Source of the DNA: Metasolibacillus meyeri
GTDB taxonomy: Bacteria; Bacillota; Bacilli; Bacillales_A; Planococcaceae
Direction: 5' to 3'
Assembly (NCBI RefSeq): GCF_003049505.1
Contig: NZ_PYWN01000034.1
Span: forward strand, 1-58,374
DNA length: 58,374 nucleotides
The notes beneath the pieces are model-generated. The model saw only the letters and a program-made list of their open reading frames with translations, was not told the origin of the DNA and ran no database searches. Each line of letters begins with the position of its first letter. The stretch's first letter is position 1. Both the position numbers and the translations under genes were made by a program. Shown here piece after piece: positions 27,540 to 35,558 of the stretch.

Positions 27540-28587
27540 ATGGTTAACACCTAAAAATAGTACAATTGCTTTTGGAGTGTTTACGATGATAAGTTTATTG
27601 CATCCAGCGTTAAAGGGTTTCTTATTGGTTGAAATGAGCCTTGTTGCTATGTTTACGATTATTTTGCTACACGAATGTGGACATCTATTATTTGGAAAGT
27701 GGGCTGACTATGAGTTTATTTTTCTCATCATTGGGCCATTCAGTATTGAAAAAACGGAGCATGGTATTAGCATAAGCGAAAATAATAACTGGTTATTATT
27801 TGGTGGGGTTATATCGATGATACCTAAAATGGCAGATATGCAGCAAATACGCAAACAGCATATGCTATTTACGGCAGGTGGTCCCATTACATCACTTGTT
27901 CTGGCATTGTTTGCTTTTTCCATGAGTTTTTTTACAGAGAGTGAGCTTTGGTTTTATTTTTCGCTAGGCAATGTCATTATTTTTCTTGTGACAGCCATGC
28001 CATTAAAGCTTGGAATGGATACAGATGGTCGTGTTATTTTACAACTATTGCAAGGTGGACAACAAGCAGAAAAACTATTGCAAGCTATCACATTTAGCAA
28101 TGAACTTCTAAGCAAAAAATCGCCGCTTGAATGGAACCAAGCGTATTTGCAAATAGCTAAAGCGCAGCCTGCTTCGACAGAAAATATGATTTATGCTAGC
28201 TATGTATTTTACGTAACATTTATGCAAAAGGACTATGTGGCGGCATCTGACAGTATTGCACATTTTAAAATGATTCCTGTAACGAAGGATAGTAAATATC
28301 AAGTAGCACTGATGGTACATATTCAACAACTTGACCAATTTTTTAGTCAAAATAAGGATGCACAAAAAATCAACGAATTACAGCAAAATTTGACAAAAGT
28401 AGAACCTGTGTCGTTTTATCGAGGGCAAGCAATTATATATGCGTGCCAAGGAAATAAAGCGCAAGCAGAAAAATCTATTCAAAAAGTGGAACACTACATA
28501 ACAAAGGGTGAATCGTCATATGGTTTTTATCAAGCAGAAAGAAAGTTAACTGAATTAGTTAAAGAGCATATACGACAAGCCTTATAA
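27529..28587 (+). CDS. M50-like membrane metalloprotease with helical C-terminal extension
   Basis: 352 residues, overlapping the DUF2812 gene by 11 nt. Four or more hydrophobic segments in residues 10-160. Zinc motif HECGH (48-52) lies in a membrane helix, and the downstream LGMDTDGR (161-168) supplies the third ligand aspartate, the arrangement of site-2/M50 proteases; GGPI occurs at 117-120. Residues about 175-352 are soluble, helical and repeat-like (possibly TPR), with no PDZ domain. Probable intramembrane protease or inactive relative of unknown substrate. Confidence 0.75.
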   Translation: MMSKWLTPKNSTIAFGVFTMISLLHPALKGFLLVEMSLVAMFTIILLHECGHLLFGKWADYEFIFLIIGPFSIEKTEHGISISENNNWLLFGGVISMIPKMADMQQIRKQHMLFTAGGPITSLVLALFAFSMSFFTESELWFYFSLGNVIIFLVTAMPLKLGMDTDGRVILQLLQGGQQAEKLLQAITFSNELLSKKSPLEWNQAYLQIAKAQPASTENMIYASYVFYVTFMQKDYVAASDSIAHFKMIPVTKDSKYQVALMVHIQQLDQFFSQNKDAQKINELQQNLTKVEPVSFYRGQAIIYACQGNKAQAEKSIQKVEHYITKGESSYGFYQAERKLTELVKEHIRQAL

Positions 28588-28592
28588 AAGAT

Positions 28593-28641
28593 GTGCGCAA
28601 ACCCCAAACAATTAAGGAGTTTGCGCACCATTTTTATTGAA
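28593..28641. terminator. bidirectional terminator
   Basis: GTGCGCAAAC / GTTTGCGCAC arms; T-runs lie on both sides, so it serves the PadR operon and the minus-strand coat gene. Confidence 0.85.
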
Positions 28642-28671
28642 TTGTGTGAGAATTGTTTGGGTGCCTGGCAC
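28640..28671 (-). repeat. REP-like element copy 1
   Basis: On the minus strand: palindrome GTGCCAGGCAC (28661-28671) followed by two CACAATT-type boxes. 28 of 32 bases match the copy at 49695-49726. It begins 8 nt after the coat-gene stop codon. Confidence 0.75.
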
Positions 28672-28679
28672 TCAAGCAA

Positions 28680-29180
28680 TTAGTTACAAATGCCTAAATT
28701 CACATCGGCTACACACTGTACAGCACAGAAGCAATTTAAGTCAACTGTAATACAGCTATCTGTGACAGCAAAGTTTGTTACATCACAAATAGCGCGCAAT
28801 GATACAGCTGTACCATCGCTATTTAATAAATCAACTGTATCGCCACCACGGTCTAATGGCAATAATACACGTAATGTTGCACAGCAATCATCGAATACAT
28901 CTTCTACGCGGAAAAAGACAGATGCACAGTCCATACAGTCATCTACGCTAAATGTAGCGACGAATGGTGTGCCGTTTTTTGTTAATAACATAAATACTCG
29001 TGTGTCTACATTTGATCTTCCTGGGCTAACGATGCCACCTAAAGGCTCCAAAAAGCAATTTGTTGTACAACGAGAGCATTCGTCACGCACAGATTGATTT
29101 TGAATGTCTAAAATCGCACGAACTACTTCGCAAACGCAACCTTTACTAGAGCTTGGGCTAACTGGTTTACCACAACCCAT
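28680..29180 (-). CDS. cysteine-rich spore coat/exosporium protein, CotY/CotZ-like
   Basis: 166 residues with about 17 cysteines. It opens MGCGKPVSPSSSKGCVCEVVRAILDIQ, the typical CotY/CotZ/ExsY start, followed by Cys pairs such as ECSRCTTNC and DDCMDCAS. These proteins cross-link by disulfides into two-dimensional coat or exosporium lattices. Ribosome-binding site TTAGGAGGTG. A sigma-K-like -10 (CATA-N3-TA) reads on the minus strand at 29211-29219, in line with mother-cell expression, though no -35 fits. Confidence 0.83.
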   Translation of the reverse strand: MGCGKPVSPSSSKGCVCEVVRAILDIQNQSVRDECSRCTTNCFLEPLGGIVSPGRSNVDTRVFMLLTKNGTPFVATFSVDDCMDCASVFFRVEDVFDDCCATLRVLLPLDRGGDTVDLLNSDGTAVSLRAICDVTNFAVTDSCITVDLNCFCAVQCVADVNLGICN

Positions 29181-29271
29181 ACTCTTTCACCTCCTAATAT
29201 AAGTTCTCTCTACAATATGAGCTGATTCTTAAATGAACAGGGCGTTCGCATAGAAATGAATGCCTATTTTT

Positions 29272-29301
29272 TGTATAAAGTAAAAAAATCTGCTCATACT
29301 A
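29272..29301 (+). promoter_or_regulatory. sigma-G-type promoter of the spoVA operon
   Basis: TGTATA (29272-29277), 17-bp spacer, CATACTA (29295-29301). This fits the forespore sigma-G consensus and lies about 40 bp before the lipoprotein gene, as expected for spoVA genes. Confidence 0.72.
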
Positions 29302-29348
29302 GATGAAATGAATGATGTATATAGACAAAGAAAAGAAGGAGGCATGAA

Positions 29349-29747
29349 ATGGTAAGGCGTTTTTTTAGTGTGGTAATATGTGTGCTCTTACTATCTGCCT
29401 GTGGCGCGAAAGAACGGATTGTCGCATATGATGAGCAGGATGCAAAAACAATAGAAATTAAGCAAGAAATTGAGAAAATGAATAACATTCATAAAGCTAA
29501 AATAATTGTTGCTGGCAATGATATACTTGTCGCAATTGAAGTAAAGCCGTTGCACGCATTTAAAGAACAAAAAATTGCACGTAATTTACAAAAAGAATTG
29601 GAGAAAAAATGGGAACATAATGATGTACTTGTTTCTTCAGACTTCAAGCTGCTATGGGAAGCAGATAAATTAATGGCAGAACAAAATGAGCAGAAGGTCA
29701 CTGAAAAAATAGAGAAGTTAAAGAAATTAGCGAAGGAGGAAACATAA
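29349..29747 (+). CDS. YhcN/YlaJ-type sporulation lipoprotein
   Basis: 132 residues with a lipoprotein signal: MVRRFF, hydrophobic core, lipobox LSAC at about 15-18. The mature part is charged and helical, with the ASH-like repeat of hydrophobic and charged residues seen in YhcN/YlaJ proteins of the spore membrane. It shares the sigma-G promoter and ends on the spoVAC start codon, so it belongs to the spoVA operon. Role in germination or DPA channel function is inferred from context. Confidence 0.75.
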   Translation: MVRRFFSVVICVLLLSACGAKERIVAYDEQDAKTIEIKQEIEKMNNIHKAKIIVAGNDILVAIEVKPLHAFKEQKIARNLQKELEKKWEHNDVLVSSDFKLLWEADKLMAEQNEQKVTEKIEKLKKLAKEET

Positions 29748-30202
29748 TGAAGGAATCTCAATATGAAACGATTGAACAGCAAATGACACCAACACCACCA
29801 TACGTCGTGAATGTCTTAAAGGCATTTTTTGTCGGTGGGTTTATATGTGTTATTGGTCAAGCCATTTCCTTCTTTTATATGATTTTTTTCGACTTTACTG
29901 AAAAAACAGTTGGCAATCCAACCGTTGCAACAATGATCTTTATTTCAATGCTTTTGACTGGCTTTGGGTTATATAGAAAACTAGGACAATTTGCAGGTGC
30001 TGGTAGCGCAGTCCCTGTGACAGGTTTTGGTAATGCTGTTGTTTCTGCCGCTATCGAGCATCGAACAGAAGGCTATGTATTAGGTGTAGGTAGCAATATG
30101 TTTAAGCTAGCTGGCTCTGTTATTGTATTTGGTACAGTGTCTGCTTTTGTTGTCGCTTTAGTGAAGACGGTGCTCGTTATGCTGGGGGTTGTCACATGGT
30201 AA
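29747..30202 (+). CDS. spoVAC: stage V sporulation protein AC
   Basis: 151 residues, integral membrane protein with about four helices. SpoVAC is a membrane component of the forespore/spore channel for Ca-dipicolinate, with mechanosensitive behaviour in B. subtilis. The conserved GFGNAVVSAAIEHRTEGYVLGVGSNMFKLAGSVI part is intact. Overlaps spoVAD by 7 nt. Confidence 0.95.
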   Translation: MKESQYETIEQQMTPTPPYVVNVLKAFFVGGFICVIGQAISFFYMIFFDFTEKTVGNPTVATMIFISMLLTGFGLYRKLGQFAGAGSAVPVTGFGNAVVSAAIEHRTEGYVLGVGSNMFKLAGSVIVFGTVSAFVVALVKTVLVMLGVVTW

Positions 30203-31191
30203 TTATCTTTCAGACGAAGCCAGCTTTATTAGCTGGAGCCGCGGCAGTTGGCCCGTTAGAGGCGAGGAGTGTCTTCCGTTCTTATTTTGATTTAATAGCA
30301 GATGATGAACGTTTTCAAGAAAAGACGAATGAGCAAGGACAAACACGCTTGATTACGAACACTTGTCAGCTCGTGCTGGACAAGGCAAAAATAAAAAATT
30401 TAGATATCGATTATTTTTTAAGCGGTGATTTGGTTAACCAAATGACGCCAACCAATTTTGCAGCGCGAGAATTAGCGGTGTCTTTTATCGGGATGTTTTC
30501 AGCGTGTGCGACATCTGTTTCATCTGTCATTATTGCTGGCTTATTAACCGAGTTAGGTGCATCAAAGCTAGCAATTGCTGGTTCGTCAAGCCAACATAAT
30601 GCGACAGAGCGTCAATTTCGCTATCCAGTGGATTATGGTGCGCAGAAGCCTGCAACGGCACAATGGACGGTAACCGCAGCAGGCTATGCATTAGTTGGTC
30701 AACATCAACCGGATTTTCCTTATATGGTGGCGGCTACAGTTGGCAAAGTGATTGACTATAAGGAAACAGATCCATTCCATATGGGTGGTGCAATGGCGCC
30801 GGCTGCTTATGACACGATTAAAAAGCATTTACAACATCGAAAGCAAAAGTTAAGCGACTACGATATGGTGATGACAGGCGATTTAGGGAAGATTGGATTG
30901 AAGCTGATAAAGGCGATGTTAGCTGAGGATGGGATTAAAAATGATGAATTACAGCGAATTCGTGATGCAGGTGCTGAATTTTACGGGGATGACCAAGCCT
31001 TTCAAGCTGGCGCAAGCGGAGCGGGATGCTCAGCGGCAGTATATTATAGCTATGTTTTAAGTCAATTTATGACAGGACGTTATAAACGTGTTTTGCTCGT
31101 AGCGACAGGTGCTTTATTATCTCCGATGTCCTATCAGCAAGGAGAAACGATACCATGTACAGCCCATGCGATTGAAATTGCAATGAATTGA
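30196..31191 (+). CDS. spoVAD: stage V sporulation protein AD
   Basis: 331 residues. Thiolase-fold soluble protein that binds dipicolinic acid and attaches to the SpoVA channel. Segments GPLEARS, DYFLSGDL, GMFSACATS, ASSQHNATERQFRYP and MTGDLGKIG correspond to family landmarks. Coupled to spoVAC by overlap and followed by spoVAEb 9 bp on. Confidence 0.96.
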   Translation: MVIIFQTKPALLAGAAAVGPLEARSVFRSYFDLIADDERFQEKTNEQGQTRLITNTCQLVLDKAKIKNLDIDYFLSGDLVNQMTPTNFAARELAVSFIGMFSACATSVSSVIIAGLLTELGASKLAIAGSSSQHNATERQFRYPVDYGAQKPATAQWTVTAAGYALVGQHQPDFPYMVAATVGKVIDYKETDPFHMGGAMAPAAYDTIKKHLQHRKQKLSDYDMVMTGDLGKIGLKLIKAMLAEDGIKNDELQRIRDAGAEFYGDDQAFQAGASGAGCSAAVYYSYVLSQFMTGRYKRVLLVATGALLSPMSYQQGETIPCTAHAIEIAMN

Positions 31192-31200
31192 GGGAGATCG

Positions 31201-31563
31201 ATGTATACTTTTATTTTTGCGTTTTTAGTTGGAGGCATCATTTGTGTAATTGGGCAGCTGTTAATGGATGTTGCCAAGTTGACACCAGCGCATACGCTGT
31301 CGACATTAGTTGTAGCAGGCGCTATTTTAGATGGATTTGGTTTATATGAGCCATTGATTGATTTTGCGGGTGCAGGTGCGACGATTCCAATTACTTCATT
31401 TGGTAATGCGTTAACACATGGTGCGCTAGCAGAGGCAGAAAAGCATGGCTTAGTCGGAGTCGTGACAGGGATGTTTGAGGTGACGAGCTCAGGTATTAGC
31501 GCGGCAATTATTTTCGGTTTTATTGCGGCACTTATTTTTCATTCAAAAGGAAAAGTGAATTAG
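31201..31563 (+). CDS. spoVAE: stage V sporulation protein AEb
   Basis: 120 residues, membrane protein related to SpoVAC: GAGATIPITSFGNALTHGALAEAEKHGLVGVVTGMFEVTSSGI is the family core. Completes the C-D-Eb channel set. The AA, AB, AEa and AF genes of the classical B. subtilis operon are not present here, so this resembles the shorter spoVA operons with a YhcN partner. Confidence 0.93.
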   Translation: MYTFIFAFLVGGIICVIGQLLMDVAKLTPAHTLSTLVVAGAILDGFGLYEPLIDFAGAGATIPITSFGNALTHGALAEAEKHGLVGVVTGMFEVTSSGISAAIIFGFIAALIFHSKGKVN

Positions 31564-31570
31564 GGCATTT

Positions 31571-31623
31571 ACCCCTCCTATGACAGTTGGCTTAGCATAA
31601 ACTACACTGTAGAAAGGAGGGGT
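31571..31623 (+). promoter_or_regulatory. hairpin that masks the ribosome-binding site of the YjcZ-type gene
   Basis: ACCCCTCCT (31571-31579) pairs perfectly with AGGAGGGGT (31615-31623), which contains the Shine-Dalgarno of the next gene. ACAGT / ACTGT adds an inner stem. A CATAAACTA box (31596-31604, sporulation-sigma -10 type) lies in the loop; transcripts starting there would lack the masking arm. Confidence 0.65.
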
Positions 31624-31628
31624 TATTC

Positions 31629-31766
31629 ATGTCTGGATACGGATGGAATCAATGTGGAAATGTGCAACCAGATTATTGCGGTGGAGGCGGTGGCTACGGC
31701 TCAACATTTGTGTTAATCGTCGTATTATTTATTCTACTAATTATTGTTGGTACTGCATTTTATTAA
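31629..31766 (+). CDS. YjcZ-family small sporulation membrane peptide
   Basis: 45 residues: a Gly/Tyr-rich soluble start (YCGGGGGYGS) and a single C-terminal transmembrane helix FVLIVVLFILLIIVG, the hallmark of the YjcZ family of sporulation-expressed peptides. Ribosome-binding site AAAGGAGGGG is inside a hairpin. Next gene spoVIF follows by 12 bp. The motif-based call is strong despite the small size. Confidence 0.88.
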   Translation: MSGYGWNQCGNVQPDYCGGGGGYGSTFVLIVVLFILLIIVGTAFY

Positions 31767-31778
31767 GGAGGGCGAGCA

Positions 31779-32027
31779 ATGGATAAGGGTTTTTTTAAAC
31801 AGTTCGAGCGAAAAACCGGTGTTGAAATGGATGAGGTCTTCGCATTAGCTCGCGCCATACAATATGCAGATTTCTCTAGTGAAAAACAAGTAAGAAAAAT
31901 TGTACAAAAGGTTAGCAAAGTAGCAAAACGTAAAGTGTCACCGCAGTTGGAAGAACAAATTGTACAATCGATTTTAAAAGATGGCAAATCACTTGATTTA
32001 AGCAAAATTGAGCGAATGATGCGCTAG
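31779..32027 (+). CDS. spoVIF: stage VI sporulation protein F
   Basis: 82 residues. KTGVEMDEVFALARAIQYADFSSEKQVRKIVQKVSK and the ending QIVQSILKDGKSLDLSKIERMM match SpoVIF (YjcC) of B. subtilis, a mother-cell factor for late coat assembly and GerE-dependent gene control. Soluble, helical. Start chosen by the AGGAGGGCGAGC site. Confidence 0.9.
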   Translation: MDKGFFKQFERKTGVEMDEVFALARAIQYADFSSEKQVRKIVQKVSKVAKRKVSPQLEEQIVQSILKDGKSLDLSKIERMMR

Positions 32028-32034
32028 AAAACTA

Positions 32035-32076
32035 GGCTATCAGAACAGCTATAAGCTGTTCTGATAGCTGATTTTT
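32035..32076 (+). terminator. intrinsic terminator after spoVIF
   Basis: GCTATCAGAACAGCT / AGCTGTTCTGATAGC perfect arms with a 3-nt loop, then GATTTTTTGC. Confidence 0.9.
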
Positions 32077-32121
32077 TGCAACGTAGAATGAAACCTCAAA
32101 AACGTGGAATAAAACAGCAAA

Positions 32122-32166
32122 AGGGTGTCTAAAAAGTAGCGTGTTATGCTACATTTTAGACACCCT
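32122..32166 (-). terminator. terminator of the yjcH-yjcG-yjcF transcript
   Basis: AGGGTGTCTAAAA / TTTTAGACACCCT outer arms with inner TAGC/GCTA. On the minus strand followed by TTTTGCTGTTTT. Confidence 0.85.
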
Positions 32167-32173
32167 GTTTAGA

Positions 32174-32602
32174 TTAAATTGATTTCTCCATTGCGCGATG
32201 TGGAATGCCTGCATCTAAAAACTCTGGAGATGTTACTGTATATTGTAGTTTTTCATAAAATGGAATCGCATAGCTTTGCGCATTGAGCTTTAATTTTTTC
32301 CAGCTCTTTTCTTTTGCTGCTTGTTCGATTTGTTCCATTAATAAAATTCCTAGTCGCTGTCCGCGGTATTCATTTAATACACAAACGCGTTCAACTTTCC
32401 CTACAAGCGGCTCATATTCTCTTAAACGTGCCGCGGCGATTGTTCGTTCACCATCCATTACGATAAAATGATCCGAGGTTTTATCGTATTCATCTAGTTC
32501 AAGGTGGATGGGTACGCCTTGTTCTTCTACAAATACTTTTGTGCGGATATCAAACGCACGCTGTAATTGTTCTTCGGTTAGTGCAGAGTGTACTTCAAAC
32601 AT
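32174..32602 (-). CDS. yjcF: GNAT-family N-acetyltransferase YjcF
   Basis: 142 residues from ATG 32602, which reproduces the family start MFEVHSALTEEQLQRAFDIRTKVFVEEQGVP; a longer frame runs back into yjcG and has no ribosome-binding site. Acetyl-CoA loop appears in ERVCVLNEYRGQRLGILLMEQIE. Substrate unknown. Last gene of the minus-strand group with yjcG. Confidence 0.88.
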   Translation of the reverse strand: MFEVHSALTEEQLQRAFDIRTKVFVEEQGVPIHLELDEYDKTSDHFIVMDGERTIAAARLREYEPLVGKVERVCVLNEYRGQRLGILLMEQIEQAAKEKSWKKLKLNAQSYAIPFYEKLQYTVTSPEFLDAGIPHRAMEKSI

Positions 32603-32606
32603 TATC

Positions 32607-33119
32607 TTATTCAGCTCCATTAAGTCTAAATGATTCAATGATTTCCCATTTGCCATCTTGTTCTTGTACTAAATGGATTTGCTGAATTTCTTCCTGTACA
32701 TCAACACCAACCATACGCATCTGACCTAAAATATCATCATGCTCAGAGGCTGTTAGCTTTTGAGCAATTGTAATATGTGGAACAAAAACATGTTTTTGTT
32801 CTCCAAAAGTAACATTTTCTTGAATAGCATTTTGAATATTTGCTAACTGCTCTGTGGGCTCAATGCGGAAATAAATAGCATTCGTCGTAGGGAAAAACGA
32901 GCTAATACGTGATGCATGGATTTTTAAAGGAGCGAAATTAGCAACTACCTCTGTTAACTTGGCGGCAATGTCCTGCACTGCGCTTTCATCAGCTTCAAAC
33001 GCATCCTTTAATGTTATATGAGGTGCGATTTGTGCATAATGTGGATCATAGCGTTTACGATAATTATTCGCTAAATCTTGTAAATTTTTAGAAGGAAAAG
33101 CAACGATACCATACTTCAA
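32607..33119 (-). CDS. yjcG: 2H phosphoesterase (2'-5' RNA ligase-like) YjcG
   Basis: 170 residues from a TTG start (33119) placed 8 nt after CGGGAGG; this gives LKYGIVAFPSK, aligned with B. subtilis YjcG. Two H-x-T motifs, HITL and HITI, define the 2H superfamily (cyclic phosphodiester or RNA-end chemistry). The upstream ATG 33158 would place the ribosome-binding site inside the gene. Confidence 0.88.
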   Translation of the reverse strand: MKYGIVAFPSKNLQDLANNYRKRYDPHYAQIAPHITLKDAFEADESAVQDIAAKLTEVVANFAPLKIHASRISSFFPTTNAIYFRIEPTEQLANIQNAIQENVTFGEQKHVFVPHITIAQKLTASEHDDILGQMRMVGVDVQEEIQQIHLVQEQDGKWEIIESFRLNGAE

Positions 33120-33206
33120 ATTCAAAACCTCCCGAAACAATTCAATTTTATTCTCCATGATAAGTATAACAGAATTTAAGTATTTACTACATTTATTACG
33201 CCGTTT

Positions 33207-33926
33207 TTATCCGAAATTTTCTATAAGTGCTCGTCTCAAGTCGGGCTTCCAATGTTTCCAAGTGTGGTCTCCGTCAAATTCCTCATAAAAAGTAGGAAAG
33301 TTTTTTTCAAGAAATAATTGATGGAGTGTTCTATTCGGTGTAAGGAAATTCTTTACTTCCTTGCTCGTTGTAATGACTTTATCCTCACCTTTACCAATAA
33401 TATGATAAATGGATATTGCGCTATAATTTGCAGCATTTGCTACAGTTTTAAGCACTAGCTCATCGACATAGGGCGACTGTAAAATGGCTTTACCAAAAAC
33501 ATTTGGATATTTTAAAGCAACCATTAATGCGGCTGTCGCAGCCATGGAATCACCAATCATGCCACGCGTTTGACCAAGCTGGAAGGTTGCATAATTTTCG
33601 TCTAAATAAGGTACAAGCTCATGTGCTAAAAAGCGTAAAAAAGCTTCATGTTGTTCGCCAGAGGGAATATATTTTTTTTGACGATCCTCCACATTTTTAT
33701 ATGGAACACCTACAATAATCGTGTTTTCCATTTCGTAATTGTCGATTAATTCATCGGCAAGGCGTGTAATACCACCTAATTGAAAATAGTCTTTACCGTC
33801 TGTTGCAATGAGTAAATTATATTTATATAGGGGCGAATAATTTGCCGGAATATAAACAAGTAGCTGTAGTTCTTCCTGAAGTGCGTCACTATAAAAATTT
33901 AAGTCCTTTACTGTTCCTTTATCCAA
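33207..33926 (-). CDS. yjcH: esterase-like alpha/beta hydrolase YjcH
   Basis: 239 residues. Start set at TTG 33926 because AGAAGGA directly abuts the ATG at 33935 and a TTG four codons later gives proper spacing and aligns with the B. subtilis N-terminus (KGTVKDL). Nucleophile Ser in MIGDSMAATAAL, acid and His in FDGDHTWKHW. Resembles the enterochelin-esterase-like family. A role in siderophore hydrolysis is possible but unproven. Confidence 0.83.
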   Translation of the reverse strand: MDKGTVKDLNFYSDALQEELQLLVYIPANYSPLYKYNLLIATDGKDYFQLGGITRLADELIDNYEMENTIIVGVPYKNVEDRQKKYIPSGEQHEAFLRFLAHELVPYLDENYATFQLGQTRGMIGDSMAATAALMVALKYPNVFGKAILQSPYVDELVLKTVANAANYSAISIYHIIGKGEDKVITTSKEVKNFLTPNRTLHQLFLEKNFPTFYEEFDGDHTWKHWKPDLRRALIENFG

Positions 33927-34030
33927 AACACTCATTCCTTCTCAAGTTAGATGTAACGAAATTGTATCATAATCCCCTCGAAAGGTGTAATATGGTGTAG
34001 GAAGAAAAAACATTAATAGAGGTGTAGAAT

Positions 34031-34612
34031 ATGCATAATCAAACAGTTCGTGTTCATTCCGAAAAAGTAACAGCTGCTACTTTTTCTGCTCTAGAGCGTA
34101 GAGGAGTAACAGTCGAAGATATTGCAGAAATCGTTTATGAAATGCAAAGCCCTTATAATGAAGGCTTACTAATGGAACATTGTGTTAAATCAGTTGAGCG
34201 AGTGCTACACAAACGTGAAGTACAGCATGCGATATTAGTTGGAGTTGAGCTAGATGAACTAGCAGAAAAGAAAATGCTATCAGAGCCATTACAATCAATT
34301 GTTGGTTCAGATGAAGGGTTATTTGGTGTTGATGAAACAATCGCCTTAGGTTCAGTATTTACTTATGGAAGTATCGCTGTGACGACATTTGGTCATTTAG
34401 ATAAGAAAAAAATTGGTATTATTAATAAATTGGATACAAAAATAGGTGGATCTGTTCATACATTTTTAGATGACTTAGTGGCGAGTGTTGCGGCTAGTGC
34501 AGCATCACGTATTGCTCACCGCATGCGTGACTTAGAGGAAGAAGGCGAAACATTTGCAGCAATTTCACCGAAGATACTAGGTCCACAGCCGAAATCGACT
34601 GAGGATATTTAA
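34031..34612 (+). CDS. yutG: phosphatidylglycerophosphatase A-like protein YutG
   Basis: 193 residues. GSIAVTTFGHLDKKKIGIINKLD and GSVHTFLDDLVASVAASAASRIAHRM are signatures of the PgpA (PF04608) family, in the shorter soluble-looking Bacillus version. PgpA removes phosphate from phosphatidylglycerophosphate, but the Bacillus homologues are not all proven enzymes. Stand-alone with its own terminator. Confidence 0.78.
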   Translation: MHNQTVRVHSEKVTAATFSALERRGVTVEDIAEIVYEMQSPYNEGLLMEHCVKSVERVLHKREVQHAILVGVELDELAEKKMLSEPLQSIVGSDEGLFGVDETIALGSVFTYGSIAVTTFGHLDKKKIGIINKLDTKIGGSVHTFLDDLVASVAASAASRIAHRMRDLEEEGETFAAISPKILGPQPKSTEDI

Positions 34613-34632
34613 CTTGATTCAGCAATTAAAAG

Positions 34633-34688
34633 CCTGAGCTGCTATGAAACATTCCAAGTGAGAGTTTCATAGTGTAGCTCGGTTTTTT
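34633..34688 (+). terminator. intrinsic terminator after yutG
   Basis: CCTGAGCTGCTATGAAAC / GTTTCATAGTGTAGCTCGG arms, then TTTTTT. Confidence 0.85.
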
Positions 34689-34795
34689 CTTTGACTAATT
34701 TTTCAACGGAAAAAGCCTTTTTTCAGACATTTTTATCAGAAGGAATATTTGATAAAATAGGAAGGATGTTAATTTAAGAAAGGAACAACACGATT

Positions 34796-35449
34796 ATGAA
34801 ACCAACAGATATTAAAACACTTATTACAAGTGGCACAATTATTATAGCAGTTGCACTTTATTTAATATTTAGTCCAGACCCGAAGGACAAAGAAGAAGAA
34901 ACGAACATACCCCAAACACAGCAAGAGGAGAATACAACACTAGAAACGCAGTCAGCTAATATTTCTGCACAATATGCACAAGAAGTTACGGGGAATCAGC
35001 TACAGCCCGTAAAATTTCTATCTATCAATGATGGTGACACATTCAGTATAGAAATGAATGGAGAAAAGCGTAAAGTCCGTCTATTAATGGTAGATACACC
35101 TGAAATGAACTATGATACAGGACAACCAATGCCTTATGCGGAAGATGCAAAAGCATTTACGGAAAATTTGCTAAAAAATGCATCGAAAATCGAATTGCTT
35201 TTTGATGTTGGCCCAGAAACAGATAAATACGATCGACTTCTCGCCTATATTTATATAGATGATGTGCTATTACAGGAGTCTTTATTGAAAAATGGGCTTG
35301 CGGTTATGCGCTATATGAATAAACCCAATAACACACTAGAAGCAGAGTTGAATGAAATTCAAGCAAAGGCAAAAGAAGAGCAGCTTCATATATGGGCACA
35401 TGAAGGCTATTTTGATGGCAAGCAATTTCATGAGGATGCTGTGAAGTAA
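34796..35449 (+). CDS. membrane-anchored thermonuclease (SNase family)
   Basis: 217 residues: one N-terminal transmembrane anchor (about 8-25), an acidic/Gln-rich linker (about 28-65), and an SNase OB-fold. DGDTFSI and KVRLLMVDTPEMNYD supply Ca2+ and catalytic Asp/Arg residues, and DKYDRLLAYIYIDDVLLQESLLKNGLA follows, as in staphylococcal nuclease. Extracellular DNA/RNA degradation at the cell surface is likely. AAAGGAAC ribosome-binding site. Confidence 0.88.
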   Translation: MKPTDIKTLITSGTIIIAVALYLIFSPDPKDKEEETNIPQTQQEENTTLETQSANISAQYAQEVTGNQLQPVKFLSINDGDTFSIEMNGEKRKVRLLMVDTPEMNYDTGQPMPYAEDAKAFTENLLKNASKIELLFDVGPETDKYDRLLAYIYIDDVLLQESLLKNGLAVMRYMNKPNNTLEAELNEIQAKAKEEQLHIWAHEGYFDGKQFHEDAVK

Positions 35450-35558
35450 TCGTAGCGACGGCTGTTTGAAAAATGGGGCGTTTGTCTATTTTATAGATAA
35501 CACCAATGTAGACTTTCAACTTGATATTATGACAATTCATTGAATTGATAAATTCTAA

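Noticed and set aside
28690-29097. 135-codon plus-strand frame over the coat gene
   Set aside because: It is the opposite-strand shadow of the cysteine-rich CotY/CotZ-like gene and has no ribosome-binding site.
29211-29219. Full sigma-K promoter for the coat gene
   Set aside because: Only the -10-like CATA-N3-TA is present; no AC element at the right distance, so it is mentioned but not listed as a promoter.
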